From: Mailhella sp.
Lineage (GTDB): Bacteria; Desulfobacterota; Desulfovibrionia; Desulfovibrionales; Desulfovibrionaceae
Assembly: GCA_017940105.1 (NCBI GenBank)
Contig: JAGAZG010000201.1
Span: 1 to 14,709 of the forward strand
Length of the DNA stretch: 14,709 nt
Direction of reading: 5' to 3'
In this document: in pieces, positions 7,285-13,993 of the stretch
Position numbering within the stretch: the stretch's first letter is position 1
How the letters are laid out: every line of letters starts with the position of its first letter
Made by a program: the position numbers and the translations under genes
Notes under the pieces: model-generated
Told to the model about the DNA's origin: nothing
What the model saw: the letters and a program-made list of their open reading frames with translations, nothing else
The model's database searches: none

Positions 7285-7313
7285 ACGCCGGCCATTCCTC
7301 TGCCTGCCGGCGT
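7285..7313 (-). other. 8-bp stem-loop in the operon between the 89-residue gene and the membrane protein gene
   Basis: ACGCCGGC (7285-7292) and GCCGGCGT (7306-7313) pair perfectly across a 13-base loop. The GC-rich hairpin lies in the 62-base gap, upstream of the AGGAGG that serves the membrane protein gene. No T tract follows on the minus strand, so it is unlikely to be an ordinary terminator. mRNA protection, processing or partial attenuation are possible. Confidence 0.45.
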
Positions 7314-7319
7314 CAGGGT

Positions 7320-7589
7320 CTATTGCCGAGGCGAAGGCTGAAAGCCTTTGCCATACATAGCGCTAAACACAAGAGCTGCCATGTCGTTTTCTGACATGCC
7401 TTCCTCATAGCCTCCAAGCCTTTCGGCCTCCTGCCGGAGCATGAAGGCAGAAAACTCAGGAGGCAACATGGACAGGTAGTCTGTTTCTCTCTCTTGCCTC
7501 TCGTCCGGCTGCCATGCACCGGCAGAGGTCTGGCTGAGCGGGCGGAATAAGCCCCGTAGGAAATCGCGTCTTCGGATATTGCTGCTCAT
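7320..7589 (-). CDS. Small protein of unknown function with a twin-arginine-like start
   Basis: The 89-residue product begins MSSNIRRRDFLRGLF, which resembles the Tat motif (R-R-x-F-L). However, no hydrophobic stretch follows: residues 16-45 are polar and charged. It is therefore unlikely to be an exported signal peptide of the normal kind. The C-terminal half (about 43-85) is mostly helical-looking, with SMLPPEFSAFMLRQEAE and NDMAALVFSAMYGKGF. There is no Cys. Reality of the gene is supported by its ATG overlapping the stop of the GntR gene by four bases (ATGA), and by the following membrane protein gene on the same strand. I do not know its family. A chaperone-like or regulatory partner for the Tat-exported hydrolase is a guess only. 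Confidence 0.65.
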   Translation of the reverse strand: MSSNIRRRDFLRGLFRPLSQTSAGAWQPDERQERETDYLSMLPPEFSAFMLRQEAERLGGYEEGMSENDMAALVFSAMYGKGFQPSPRQ

Positions 7590-8230
7590 GCGCTCTCCAC
7601 CAGTGTTTTAAGGTTCAAAAAATACGCTCCGGCAGCGGCGGTGGCCTCTTCTGCATCGGCATGGCGCAACGCGCTCAAAATGCCTGCAAGGCGGGCAAAA
7701 ATAGTTTCTTTAAGGGGAAGCCCGCAGTCCTCAAGCAGGCGCAAAAGAGATTTTCCGTCGGGCAGGCATGCAGCCAGCGCAGCATTGACGCTTTCATTGC
7801 CGACGACACGCGAGGCTTCGGCAAAGAACTGCATTTGCGCCTGGATGAACGCATGCATGTCGTCATTGCGAAGCGCCGTGCCAGTCATGGGAAAAAGGCG
7901 TTCCAACCCTAAAAGCTGCGATGGGCGCATGGCCAGAGAGCATGAGCGAATGATCGGGGGCACGAGAAGAAGGCAGGCGTCAAGCTTTTCCTGAAGGCTG
8001 CCGCCAGTAATGTGCCCGGAAGGAAGGGCCCTTACATGCGTGCCGCTCCCGTGCCTGGTTTCTAATATTCCTTTTGCGGCCAACGCCGTCATGGCCGCAC
8101 GCAGAGTCGTACGGTTGACCCCGAATTCTTCGGCAAGCAGCCGTTCAGAAGGCAGGCGCTCAAAAAGCTTCCAGCGCCCGTCAAGAAGCGCCTGAGTAAT
8201 TTTTTGCTCAATGAGACCCTGCTTGTTCAT
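7586..8230 (-). CDS. GntR-family transcriptional regulator (FadR/FCD-like)
   Basis: This is a DNA-binding repressor or activator, probably of the operon it heads and of itself. The N-terminal winged helix (about 5-68) is clear: LPSERLLAEEFGVNRTTLRA, then ALAAKGILETRHGSGTHV as the wing. The C-terminal part (71-214) is all-helical and fits the FCD ligand domain by position and length, but the usual metal-holding His residues are not evident, so it may sense something without a metal. I chose ATG 8228-8230, seven bases after GGAG; a GTG at 8233 is only four bases from it. It overlaps the next gene by four bases and is divergent from the PAS-GAF gene across an AT-rich gap with repeated TTGGTnnAAT elements, the likely operators. 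Confidence 0.85.
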   Translation of the reverse strand: MNKQGLIEQKITQALLDGRWKLFERLPSERLLAEEFGVNRTTLRAAMTALAAKGILETRHGSGTHVRALPSGHITGGSLQEKLDACLLLVPPIIRSCSLAMRPSQLLGLERLFPMTGTALRNDDMHAFIQAQMQFFAEASRVVGNESVNAALAACLPDGKSLLRLLEDCGLPLKETIFARLAGILSALRHADAEEATAAAGAYFLNLKTLVESA

Positions 8231-8510
8231 CACGGAACTCCGAAAGGCATAATGTACTTTTTGGTCTAATCAATTTAACATATTTGGGAAAAAAAAGGCA
8301 ATATTTTTATTTTATTCTGCATAATATTTACAATTTATTGATTTAAAAGATTTTTTATTTATAAATTGGTTCAATCTCTTTGTGTATTAGGTATTTTTAA
8401 AGGCTTTTAATCTTTTTATTTGCCTTTTTGATATTCTTTTGCTAAAAAGTTATTCAACCAATTCTAATAATACAATTAGATTCCAAGCAGAATTAAAGTC
8501 AGGAGGGCAC
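8231..8510. promoter_or_regulatory. AT-rich divergent promoter region with three TTGGTnnAAT elements
   Basis: The gap between the GntR gene (minus) and the PAS-GAF gene (plus) is strikingly AT-rich and has no gene. Three copies of one 10-base element are present: TTGGTCTAAT at 8261-8270, TTGGTTCAAT at 8366-8375, and TTGGTTGAAT on the minus strand at 8452-8461. The first extends to the imperfect dyad TGGTCTAATCA, similar in shape to FadR-type GntR operators (TGGTnnnACCA). A possible minus-strand promoter is TTGCCT (8296-8301) with TAAATT (8272-8277) at an 18-base gap, directly next to the first element. Binding by the adjacent GntR protein is an inference. Confidence 0.5.
8338..8365 (+). promoter_or_regulatory. 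Candidate sigma-70 promoter for the PAS-GAF gene
   Basis: TTGATT at 8338-8343 and TATAAA at 8360-8365 stand 16 bases apart. The element TTGGTTCAAT begins at the next base, so a protein bound there would cover the transcription start. The leader would be about 135 bases. In such AT-rich DNA, chance -10 matches are frequent. Confidence 0.35.
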
Positions 8511-9722
8511 ATGGAATTTTCTTCTTGGGCAGCGTCTTTTCCTGGACTGCTATGGGAAATTGAACTTCAACGATCCCGCATACACCTGCTTAACCGTTGG
8601 GAGATGCCCCTTCTTGGATCAGAAACTTCGCGACTTATCAAAGATATGCACTTCAGGGCTGACAGCATTTTAGAGCCGGATCTGCCGCTGCTCGTGGAAT
8701 TCTGGGATATGATGTCAGCACGCCAGCCGGCGGCCGTTTCGTTCCGCCTCAAGGCCGATCCCGTCCAGTCCTGGCTTTTGCAGGGCTGGCCCGATCAAAG
8801 CGACGTCGGAAAATACCTCGGCATGCTTAAAGAAGCTGTTCTTCCCGCCGCATTTGTGACCAACGGCGCAGCAGGGACCTGTCAGCTTGCATTGGGACAA
8901 GCGCAGTATCCAGTTTTGGTGCTGAGCGTTACAAGGCGGGAAATCGTGGCGAGCAACAAGGCAGCTGAAGAACTGTTTACCGGAGTTTCACAGGCAGAAT
9001 TCATAATGCAGGACATAGCCCCAGGTGAGCTTGGTAACGCCCTGATGACAGCTTCTCGCACGGCCCTGTCGAGCAAGGTTTGGGCCGGCACTCTCATGCT
9101 GCGCAGTGGAACAGGCATCATTCTTTCATCCAAAGTACGAATCTCTCCATGTGCGTCAGGATCCGATATTGTACGCATTGCGCTTCTGAATATTCCTGAC
9201 GCGCCAAAACCTGCGCCTATCATTTCTCCCATAAGTAATGCAAAAAACTTTTCGCTGAAACGAGAACTGCGCAGATTGATGGACGCCTGTGACGGCGTGG
9301 ACGGATTGATGTTTTCCGACATACAGTCCGACAAAGGCAGGGTCGAGGTGTACGGTGTGGGTCAGATATTCTCGACCCTGGGCTGGGGAGACGCCCACGC
9401 CTATGAAGGAACCATTGCTCAGGACATAGAGCGGTTCGGCCTGGAATCACTAACCGTGGAAGACACGCTAGATAGCATAAAATCTATAGACTGGGCCATG
9501 TTCATTCCCTGCGGCGTGCGCTCATACTTTGCCATACCTTTTTTCACCAGCGGAGGACTGCATGCCGTGCTTATCCTCGCTTCAGGAAAAACAGGAGCAT
9601 TTGGAACTGGCAGCGAAGCCAAATTCCAGTTTTTGCACGCCCCGTTTGCAGCCATTATCGAACGTTGGCGTGAGCAAGTCAGCTGCAAAAGACCTGCCGG
9701 TAAAAATCCGGCAGAAGTATAA
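8511..9722 (+). CDS. PAS-PAS-GAF-like sensory protein without a recognised output domain
   Basis: The 403-residue protein looks like a soluble sensor. Residues about 1-110 and 145-250 resemble PAS domains: LVLSVTRREIVASNKAAEEL has the typical PAS start pattern. Residues about 265-395 resemble a GAF domain: a helical start (LKRELRRLMDACDGVDGLMF), then YFAIPFFTSGGLHAVLILAS and a closing helix. No histidine kinase, GGDEF, EAL, helix-turn-helix or membrane segment follows, so its partner is unknown. I chose ATG 8511 because AGGAGG lies four bases upstream; an in-frame ATG at 8439 would add 24 residues from AT-rich intergenic DNA with no ribosome site. It is divergent from the GntR gene and may share its control. 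The domain calls are by pattern, not by search. Confidence 0.75.
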   Translation: MEFSSWAASFPGLLWEIELQRSRIHLLNRWEMPLLGSETSRLIKDMHFRADSILEPDLPLLVEFWDMMSARQPAAVSFRLKADPVQSWLLQGWPDQSDVGKYLGMLKEAVLPAAFVTNGAAGTCQLALGQAQYPVLVLSVTRREIVASNKAAEELFTGVSQAEFIMQDIAPGELGNALMTASRTALSSKVWAGTLMLRSGTGIILSSKVRISPCASGSDIVRIALLNIPDAPKPAPIISPISNAKNFSLKRELRRLMDACDGVDGLMFSDIQSDKGRVEVYGVGQIFSTLGWGDAHAYEGTIAQDIERFGLESLTVEDTLDSIKSIDWAMFIPCGVRSYFAIPFFTSGGLHAVLILASGKTGAFGTGSEAKFQFLHAPFAAIIERWREQVSCKRPAGKNPAEV

Positions 9723-9746
9723 AAAAAGCCCGTGAAAAACACGGGC
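9721..9746 (-). terminator. Rho-independent terminator of the tatA-ACT transcript
   Basis: GCCCGTG (9728-9734) and CACGGGC (9740-9746) form a 7-bp GC-rich stem with a 5-base loop. On the minus strand it is followed by seven T residues (complement of 9721-9727). It lies 23 bases past the ACT gene stop and touches the stop of the converging PAS-GAF gene. For the plus strand no T tract follows, so it serves mainly the minus-strand transcript. Confidence 0.85.
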
Positions 9747-9769
9747 CGGAAAATGGCTGGATAAAAACG

Positions 9770-10195
9770 TTAGCCGAGATCTGCTGCCGACAGCACGCGT
9801 ATGCCGTTTTCTTTAAGCAGATTTTCTGCCTCATCCATGCGGTCAAAACGGAAAACCAAGGTGGCTTCCGATGAAGAACGCTGGGTATATCCATACAGGT
9901 ATTCGACATTAATGCCCTTTCCGGCCAGAAGCGCAAGTACTCCATCCAGTCCTCCAGGTCTGTCAGGGAGTTCTGCGGCGATAACGGGAGTAGTTCCGGC
10001 AGTAAAGCCAGCTGCCTGAAGGGCTGACTGGGCCCTTACAGCATTGTCAACCATGAGCCGCAAAACGCCAAAATCCGTTGTATCAGAAAGAGACATGGCA
10101 CGGATATTCACCTGGGCATCGCGCAGCGCTCTGGTTACGTCGCCGAGCTGACCGGCCCTATTCTGTACGAAAACTGAAATCTGATCGACCGTCAT
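9770..10195 (-). CDS. Tandem ACT-domain protein
   Basis: ACT domains bind amino acids or similar small ligands and regulate enzymes. The 141-residue protein consists of two: about 4-65 (ISVFVQNRAGQLGDVTRALR, the typical first strand and helix with a Gly-containing turn) and about 70-138 (AAELPDRPGGLDGVLALLAG and INVEYLYGY). No enzyme domain is attached. Similar stand-alone tandem ACT proteins (COG4747) often lie beside phenylacetate-CoA ligase genes in sulfate reducers; none is in this window. It begins 18 bases after the tatA stop on the same strand, so it is probably co-transcribed with it, and a terminator follows. The ligand is unknown. The start ATG has a G-rich stretch upstream (CGGGGG). 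Confidence 0.85.
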   Translation of the reverse strand: MTVDQISVFVQNRAGQLGDVTRALRDAQVNIRAMSLSDTTDFGVLRLMVDNAVRAQSALQAAGFTAGTTPVIAAELPDRPGGLDGVLALLAGKGINVEYLYGYTQRSSSEATLVFRFDRMDEAENLLKENGIRVLSAADLG

Positions 10196-10213
10196 AAAGC
10201 CCCCGGAACGAAA

Positions 10214-10417
10214 TCAGGCGTTCTTGCCCTCGTCTTCAATATTTTTTTTCTCGCCCTTGGGAGTGATATCTATCTCATCCGGCTCTGTGGAGGCCTGACG
10301 GAAATTGCGGATAGCCTTCCCCAGCCCGGAGCCTATCTCAGGCAGTTTTTTCGCTCCGAAAATCACCAGAACAACCAAAAGGATAAGAAGCAGTTCATGC
10401 GTGCCGATACCAAACAT
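10214..10417 (-). CDS. tatA: Sec-independent translocase subunit TatA
   Basis: TatA forms the pore-like part of the twin-arginine export system for folded proteins. The 67-residue protein has one N-terminal helix (about 6-21, LLLILLVVLVIF), the conserved FGAKKLPEIGSGLGKAIRNF hinge and amphipathic helix, and a charged tail, all typical of TatA/E. I chose ATG 10415-10417: GGAGGTT lies four bases upstream, and upstream in-frame codons add unrelated residues. tatB and tatC are not in the window. It is divergent from the unknown 257-residue gene and upstream of the ACT gene. The Tat-exported MBL hydrolase elsewhere in the window is a possible client. A minus-strand TTGCAT...TATAAA pair at about 10447-10473 could be its promoter, but the 15-base spacing is short. 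Confidence 0.92.
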   Translation of the reverse strand: MFGIGTHELLLILLVVLVIFGAKKLPEIGSGLGKAIRNFRQASTEPDEIDITPKGEKKNIEDEGKNA

Positions 10418-10512
10418 GGCAACCTCCGTAAGTTTATAATTGAGTTTTTTATAGAAAATACAGGAAAAATGCAAGCCTGACTCAAAAAATGCTGCTGCAT
10501 AGCGGACAAGCA

Positions 10513-10541
10513 TTGCCTGATGGTGCAAGCAAGCTTATATT
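10513..10541 (+). promoter_or_regulatory. Probable sigma-70 promoter of the plus-strand operon
   Basis: TTGCCT (10513-10518) and TATATT (10536-10541) stand exactly 17 bases apart. Transcription would begin around 10547-10549, within the AAAGGAG ribosome site (10546-10552), so the 5' leader would be very short. This near-consensus pair is a plausible driver of the four genes that follow. Confidence 0.5.
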
Positions 10542-10559
10542 CTACAAAGGAGCTTTGCC

Positions 10560-11333
10560 ATGGAACATATTTTTCTTCTTGCCGCCCCGCGGCTTCACGC
10601 CGAGCTAGCCGATCTGCCAGACGGATGCAGGACATTCTGGCCAGGATTTCCTGACAAACCTGAGCATGGCTGGCAGCCGGAGATGCCTTGGAAAGGTCCT
10701 GTTGCATCTGCCTGTCTTGAGGATATTAAAAGAACCGTACTCGATGGTGCTCTCGGAAGCCCCGTAGCTGCGGTCAATGCAGGCTTTCTTCCGACCGGGC
10801 TTTCCGAAGCGGAAATTATTGCTCTTCAGGAAATGACTGGGAAATCCGTCCCGCAGGATTCCGTTCCACTGAAACAGATTGCGCAGCACTTACTCATGCT
10901 TGTCTGGATTCAGGAAAAGCAGGCACTGGACATGACTAATCTGGAATATTCCATCGCCAAAAAGCGCAGCGAGCTGAACGGGATACTGTTTGGCAGGAAA
11001 CGCCTGCTTCAGGAGAAAAAACAACCTGACGAGGGCCAACTTCCGCCTTGGCAGGCATCCATGGCGGCTATTCTTGCCTTTTTGCCCGACATACCCATTG
11101 ACAGCAGGCTGTACATCAACAGCTCCGTAATGGCGCAGACGCTGATGGAAACTGGTTTCACCAGGAGACAGTCGCCGCAGATCCAGAATAAAACGATCCT
11201 GCGTGTTCGAGTTGCCGATTTGTGCGGCATGTGCCTCAGTCCGTTCCGGCGGCGCCTGCTAATGGAACTTTCTTCTGAACAGCGGGAACGCGAGCTGGAG
11301 CTGCTGCTTCCCGAAAATGAGGGAACAGCATGA
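10560..11333 (+). CDS. Protein of unknown function, first gene of the HAD-DksA-RqcH operon
   Basis: I do not recognise this 257-residue protein. No signal peptide or membrane helix is seen, so it is probably cytoplasmic. The sequence is helical in the middle (about 80-155), with LKQIAQHLLMLVWIQEKQAL and a Lys/Arg-rich stretch KKRSELNGILFGRKR. Near the C terminus CGMC (about 224-227) is followed by a very acidic Glu/Arg-rich helix (ELSSEQRERELELLLPE). The ribosome site AAAGGAG is good. The last codons overlap the HAD gene by four bases, so the two are translationally coupled and probably functionally linked. A link to stress or protein quality control is suggested only by the later genes of the operon. 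Confidence 0.75.
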   Translation: MEHIFLLAAPRLHAELADLPDGCRTFWPGFPDKPEHGWQPEMPWKGPVASACLEDIKRTVLDGALGSPVAAVNAGFLPTGLSEAEIIALQEMTGKSVPQDSVPLKQIAQHLLMLVWIQEKQALDMTNLEYSIAKKRSELNGILFGRKRLLQEKKQPDEGQLPPWQASMAAILAFLPDIPIDSRLYINSSVMAQTLMETGFTRRQSPQIQNKTILRVRVADLCGMCLSPFRRRLLMELSSEQRERELELLLPENEGTA

Positions 11334-12040
11334 GTTGTCTTTCTTCATGCGAACTGGCATCCTGGTTTCGCGGATTATACGGCGATAGCACTCCAAAAGG
11401 CATTATCTTTGACTGCGACGGCGTCGTCATCGATTCTCGCGACGCCAACATTTCTTATTACAATTTTTTAAGGGATTTTCTCGGTCTGCCGCATCTTACC
11501 ATGGAACAAGAAACATTTGTCCAGGCTGCAACAGTGAACCAGGCCATCGACGCCATTGTCCCCAAGCCCCTGCGCCCTCTCCTCCGTGATGCCGCAAGAC
11601 ATATCTCTTATGAAAAAGATATTCTGCCGCGCATTTCATGCTATCCAGGTCTGCATGACGCCCTGCGTTTATGCAAGAGCGCGGGCATACGCACCGGCAT
11701 GGCAACAAACAGATCTGACGGCATGGAGAAGCTACTGACCCAGTGCCGCCTGCACGGATTTTTCGATCCAATAGTCTTGGCCTCCGATGTACCGCACCCC
11801 AAACCTGCTCCTGATGGAGCACTGCTAATCTGTTCTCGCTGGGGAGCCAGACCATCCCAGCTGCTTTTTATTGGCGACAGCATTTCAGACAAAGGAGCCG
11901 CCGACAGCGCGGGTATTCCATTTTTATCCTTCCAGACTCAAGGCCTCGCTGAACATGCAATTGCCGATTTTGCAACGCTCTCTGCGGCATTTAAAAGTCT
12001 GACATCGCCTGCCATGCAACACTTTACAGCCTGCAAATAA
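11330..12040 (+). CDS. HAD-superfamily hydrolase, phosphoglycolate-phosphatase-like
   Basis: The enzyme should remove phosphate from a small metabolite using an aspartyl-phosphate intermediate. All HAD motifs are present: DCDGVVIDS with nucleophile Asp28 and acid/base Asp30, ATNRS (125-129, the Thr of motif II), HPKPAP with Lys158 (motif III), and GDSISD (182-187, motif IV acids). A helical cap lies between motifs I and II (about 40-105), as in subfamily I enzymes. Length is 236 residues, near the usual 220-240. The first 24 residues before motif I are longer than typical. It starts overlapping the upstream unknown gene by four bases (GAGGG six bases ahead). The substrate cannot be told: phosphoglycolate and other phosphosugars are options. 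Confidence 0.88.
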   Translation: MSCLSSCELASWFRGLYGDSTPKGIIFDCDGVVIDSRDANISYYNFLRDFLGLPHLTMEQETFVQAATVNQAIDAIVPKPLRPLLRDAARHISYEKDILPRISCYPGLHDALRLCKSAGIRTGMATNRSDGMEKLLTQCRLHGFFDPIVLASDVPHPKPAPDGALLICSRWGARPSQLLFIGDSISDKGAADSAGIPFLSFQTQGLAEHAIADFATLSAAFKSLTSPAMQHFTACK

Positions 12041-12089
12041 TAGTTTAGAAATGCCGCCGACCGGTATATCCCAGCCGGCAGGAGGAAAC

Positions 12090-12452
12090 TTGAAACCCGA
12101 AGATTTGGATTACTTCCGCAACCTTCTGAGCCAGATGCTGGTGGAAGCGCAACATAACGGCGATTCCACGCTGGAAGAAATGACGGATAGTCAAACGACT
12201 TACGCCGACCCTTCCGACCGGGCCACAGCAGAATCGGACAGGTCTTTCACCTTGCGCATCCGCGACAGAGAACGCAAGCTCATCACTAAGATACAGGCTG
12301 CTCTAAAACGCATAGACAGCGGCGAGTACGGCATCTGCGCCGAGTGCGGCGAAGAGATTTCGCTTGCCAGGCTTAAAGCACGCCCGGTAACCACCCTGTG
12401 CGTTGCATGCAAGGCTCGACAGGAAGAAGGCGAAGCCATACACGGCAGCTAA
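12090..12452 (+). CDS. dksA: DksA/TraR-family zinc-finger RNA polymerase factor, probable TTG start
   Basis: DksA-type factors bind the RNA polymerase secondary channel and adjust transcription during nutrient stress, with ppGpp in many species. The 120 residues carry a coiled-coil region (about 5-75), with the DxxDxA tip motif as ADPSDRA (Asp40, Asp43, Ala45), then a Cys4 zinc finger: Cys83, Cys86, Cys104, Cys107. I chose the TTG at 12090-12092: AGGAGG lies four bases upstream and the resulting start (MKPEDLDYF) matches DksA proteins. An in-frame ATG at 12051 has no ribosome site and would add 13 residues. It is followed three bases later by the rqcH-like gene. Neighbours suggest one stress-related transcription unit. 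Other DksA paralogues may exist elsewhere, so the name is family level. Confidence 0.88.
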   Translation: MKPEDLDYFRNLLSQMLVEAQHNGDSTLEEMTDSQTTYADPSDRATAESDRSFTLRIRDRERKLITKIQAALKRIDSGEYGICAECGEEISLARLKARPVTTLCVACKARQEEGEAIHGS

Positions 12453-12455
12453 TCC

Positions 12456-13982
12456 ATGGATGCGCATCTTTTCCGGCGCTTCTGTGAAGAACTCTTGCCC
12501 CGGCTCATTGGGGCGCGCATGGAAAAAATTCCTGCCCTTGGAGCCGGAGTTCTTGTCTTTTGCCTATTCGGAGGACAGGCCGGAGACCGCAAACGTTATC
12601 TGGTGCTGCGCGCAGGCCGCCAGCACCCTTTTTTATTTGCAACAAAGCACTCCATTCCCTCGAATGCCCAGCCACCAGCGCATGTAATGCTGCTGCGCAA
12701 GCACCTTTCCGGCAGGCGAATTTCTCATGCGGTTTGTCATTGGACTGAACGTCGCTTGTGGCTCTGCTTTTCAGGCGTGCCAGAAGTATGGCTGCTTCTT
12801 GATCTCAGGGATGGAGCTTGCCTGTCATTCTCTCCTCCCCAGGAATTTCAGGAGCCTTGCTGGCCGGATGCAGGCAGACTAACTACAGATGAATGGCGGA
12901 ACTGGTCCGTGCTGACTCCAGCGTTGCGCCGTACGCTCGCGTTTCTTGAACCGGCCGACGCTGCAGCACTTCTTGTTGATCTGCAGATGGGGGGAGGAAA
13001 CGTTTTTTTGTACGAAAAAGACGATTTCCTTCAAATTTCCGCATGGCCAATTCCTCCAGCTCAAGCTGGATCAGGCTGGAAAGAGAGTGTCTTTGCAAAT
13101 CCTCTCGCGGCCATGGAACAAGCTGGTGAAAAGTTGGTGTTCCAAGCAGTTGCCGAAAAGGCAAGGCAGACGGCGGAAAAGCCGTTTTGCGCGGAAATAT
13201 TGCGGCTTGACAGGTTGCTGAAAAAACTCGACGCAGAAGAACTGCGCCTTAAAACCATGCTTGGCAGGCAGAAGGATGCCCTGCTTTTGCAAAGCAAGCT
13301 TTACCTCTTTGACAAAAACGCCAAGACCGAATTCGTTCAGTTGGAATGCGGGCAAGGTCAAGTCACGCTGCATCTTGACCCCAAACGCACCATAGGTGAA
13401 AATATGGCGGAACTGTTTCATCAGGCCGGAAGAGGAAAACGCGGGCTGAAATACCTTGCTGCACGCCGTGCATCTGTGCTGCAGGAAAAAAAACAGGCTG
13501 AACAGGAAAGGGATCGGAGCCTTGCCGCAGCCGCATGCGCTCCAGCACCAGCATTGACTCGCGAACGGCAAGTCAGACGAGTGCAGTCCGTTCTTCCTGC
13601 GCAGATTCAGACATTTCAGAGCAGCGACGGTTTTCTCATTTTAAGAGGACGAAGCAGCAAAGGCAATCTTCTGCTTCTAAAATTAGCATCCCCATACGAT
13701 TTTTGGCTTCACACGGCAGAAGGCTCCAGCGCTCACGCTGTCATACGCCGTGATCATGCAGGGCAGCATGTCCCGGAAAGGACGCTTGCTGAGGCAGGAA
13801 TATTGACCGCGCTCAAAAGTTGGCAGAAAGATCAGCAGCATGCAGAAATTCAGTATTCCCTCGCTAAATTCATACATCCCATGAAAAACACAGCAGCCGG
13901 CACCGTGCGCATAGACCGAAGTGAAGGAAGCTTTCAAGTTGATATTGACCCTGATTTGGAAGACCGCCTCGAAAAACGCTGA
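12456..13982 (+). CDS. rqcH: RqcH/NFACT-family protein (ribosome-associated quality control)
   Basis: RqcH (NFACT; formerly called fibronectin-binding) binds stalled 50S subunits and adds C-terminal alanine tails that mark unfinished proteins for degradation. The 508 residues show an NFACT-N domain (about 1-180), a charged coiled-coil region (about 230-365) and an NFACT-R domain (about 390-500) with GFLILRGRSSKGN, YDFWLHTAEGSSAHAVIRR and KFIHPMKN. This is somewhat shorter than the roughly 570 residues of the Bacillus protein. MLLRKHLSG (78-86) is well conserved; the following WTERR at 96-100 has Glu-Arg where Bacillus RqcH has the Asp-Arg pair needed for tRNA recruitment. No clear ribosome site precedes the ATG; it starts three bases after the dksA stop, suggesting coupling. 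Confidence 0.87.
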   Translation: MDAHLFRRFCEELLPRLIGARMEKIPALGAGVLVFCLFGGQAGDRKRYLVLRAGRQHPFLFATKHSIPSNAQPPAHVMLLRKHLSGRRISHAVCHWTERRLWLCFSGVPEVWLLLDLRDGACLSFSPPQEFQEPCWPDAGRLTTDEWRNWSVLTPALRRTLAFLEPADAAALLVDLQMGGGNVFLYEKDDFLQISAWPIPPAQAGSGWKESVFANPLAAMEQAGEKLVFQAVAEKARQTAEKPFCAEILRLDRLLKKLDAEELRLKTMLGRQKDALLLQSKLYLFDKNAKTEFVQLECGQGQVTLHLDPKRTIGENMAELFHQAGRGKRGLKYLAARRASVLQEKKQAEQERDRSLAAAACAPAPALTRERQVRRVQSVLPAQIQTFQSSDGFLILRGRSSKGNLLLLKLASPYDFWLHTAEGSSAHAVIRRDHAGQHVPERTLAEAGILTALKSWQKDQQHAEIQYSLAKFIHPMKNTAAGTVRIDRSEGSFQVDIDPDLEDRLEKR

Positions 13983-13993
13983 ACGTCATCCTT

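Noticed and set aside
8439..8510. Upstream ATG start for the PAS-GAF gene
   Set aside because: The extra 24 residues come from AT-rich promoter DNA and lack a ribosome site, whereas ATG 8511 has AGGAGG.
8882..9334. Minus-strand open frame of 150 codons
   Set aside because: Shadow of the PAS-GAF gene without a supporting motif.
13071..13571. Minus-strand open frame of 166 codons
   Set aside because: Antisense to the coiled-coil part of the RqcH gene; no independent signal.
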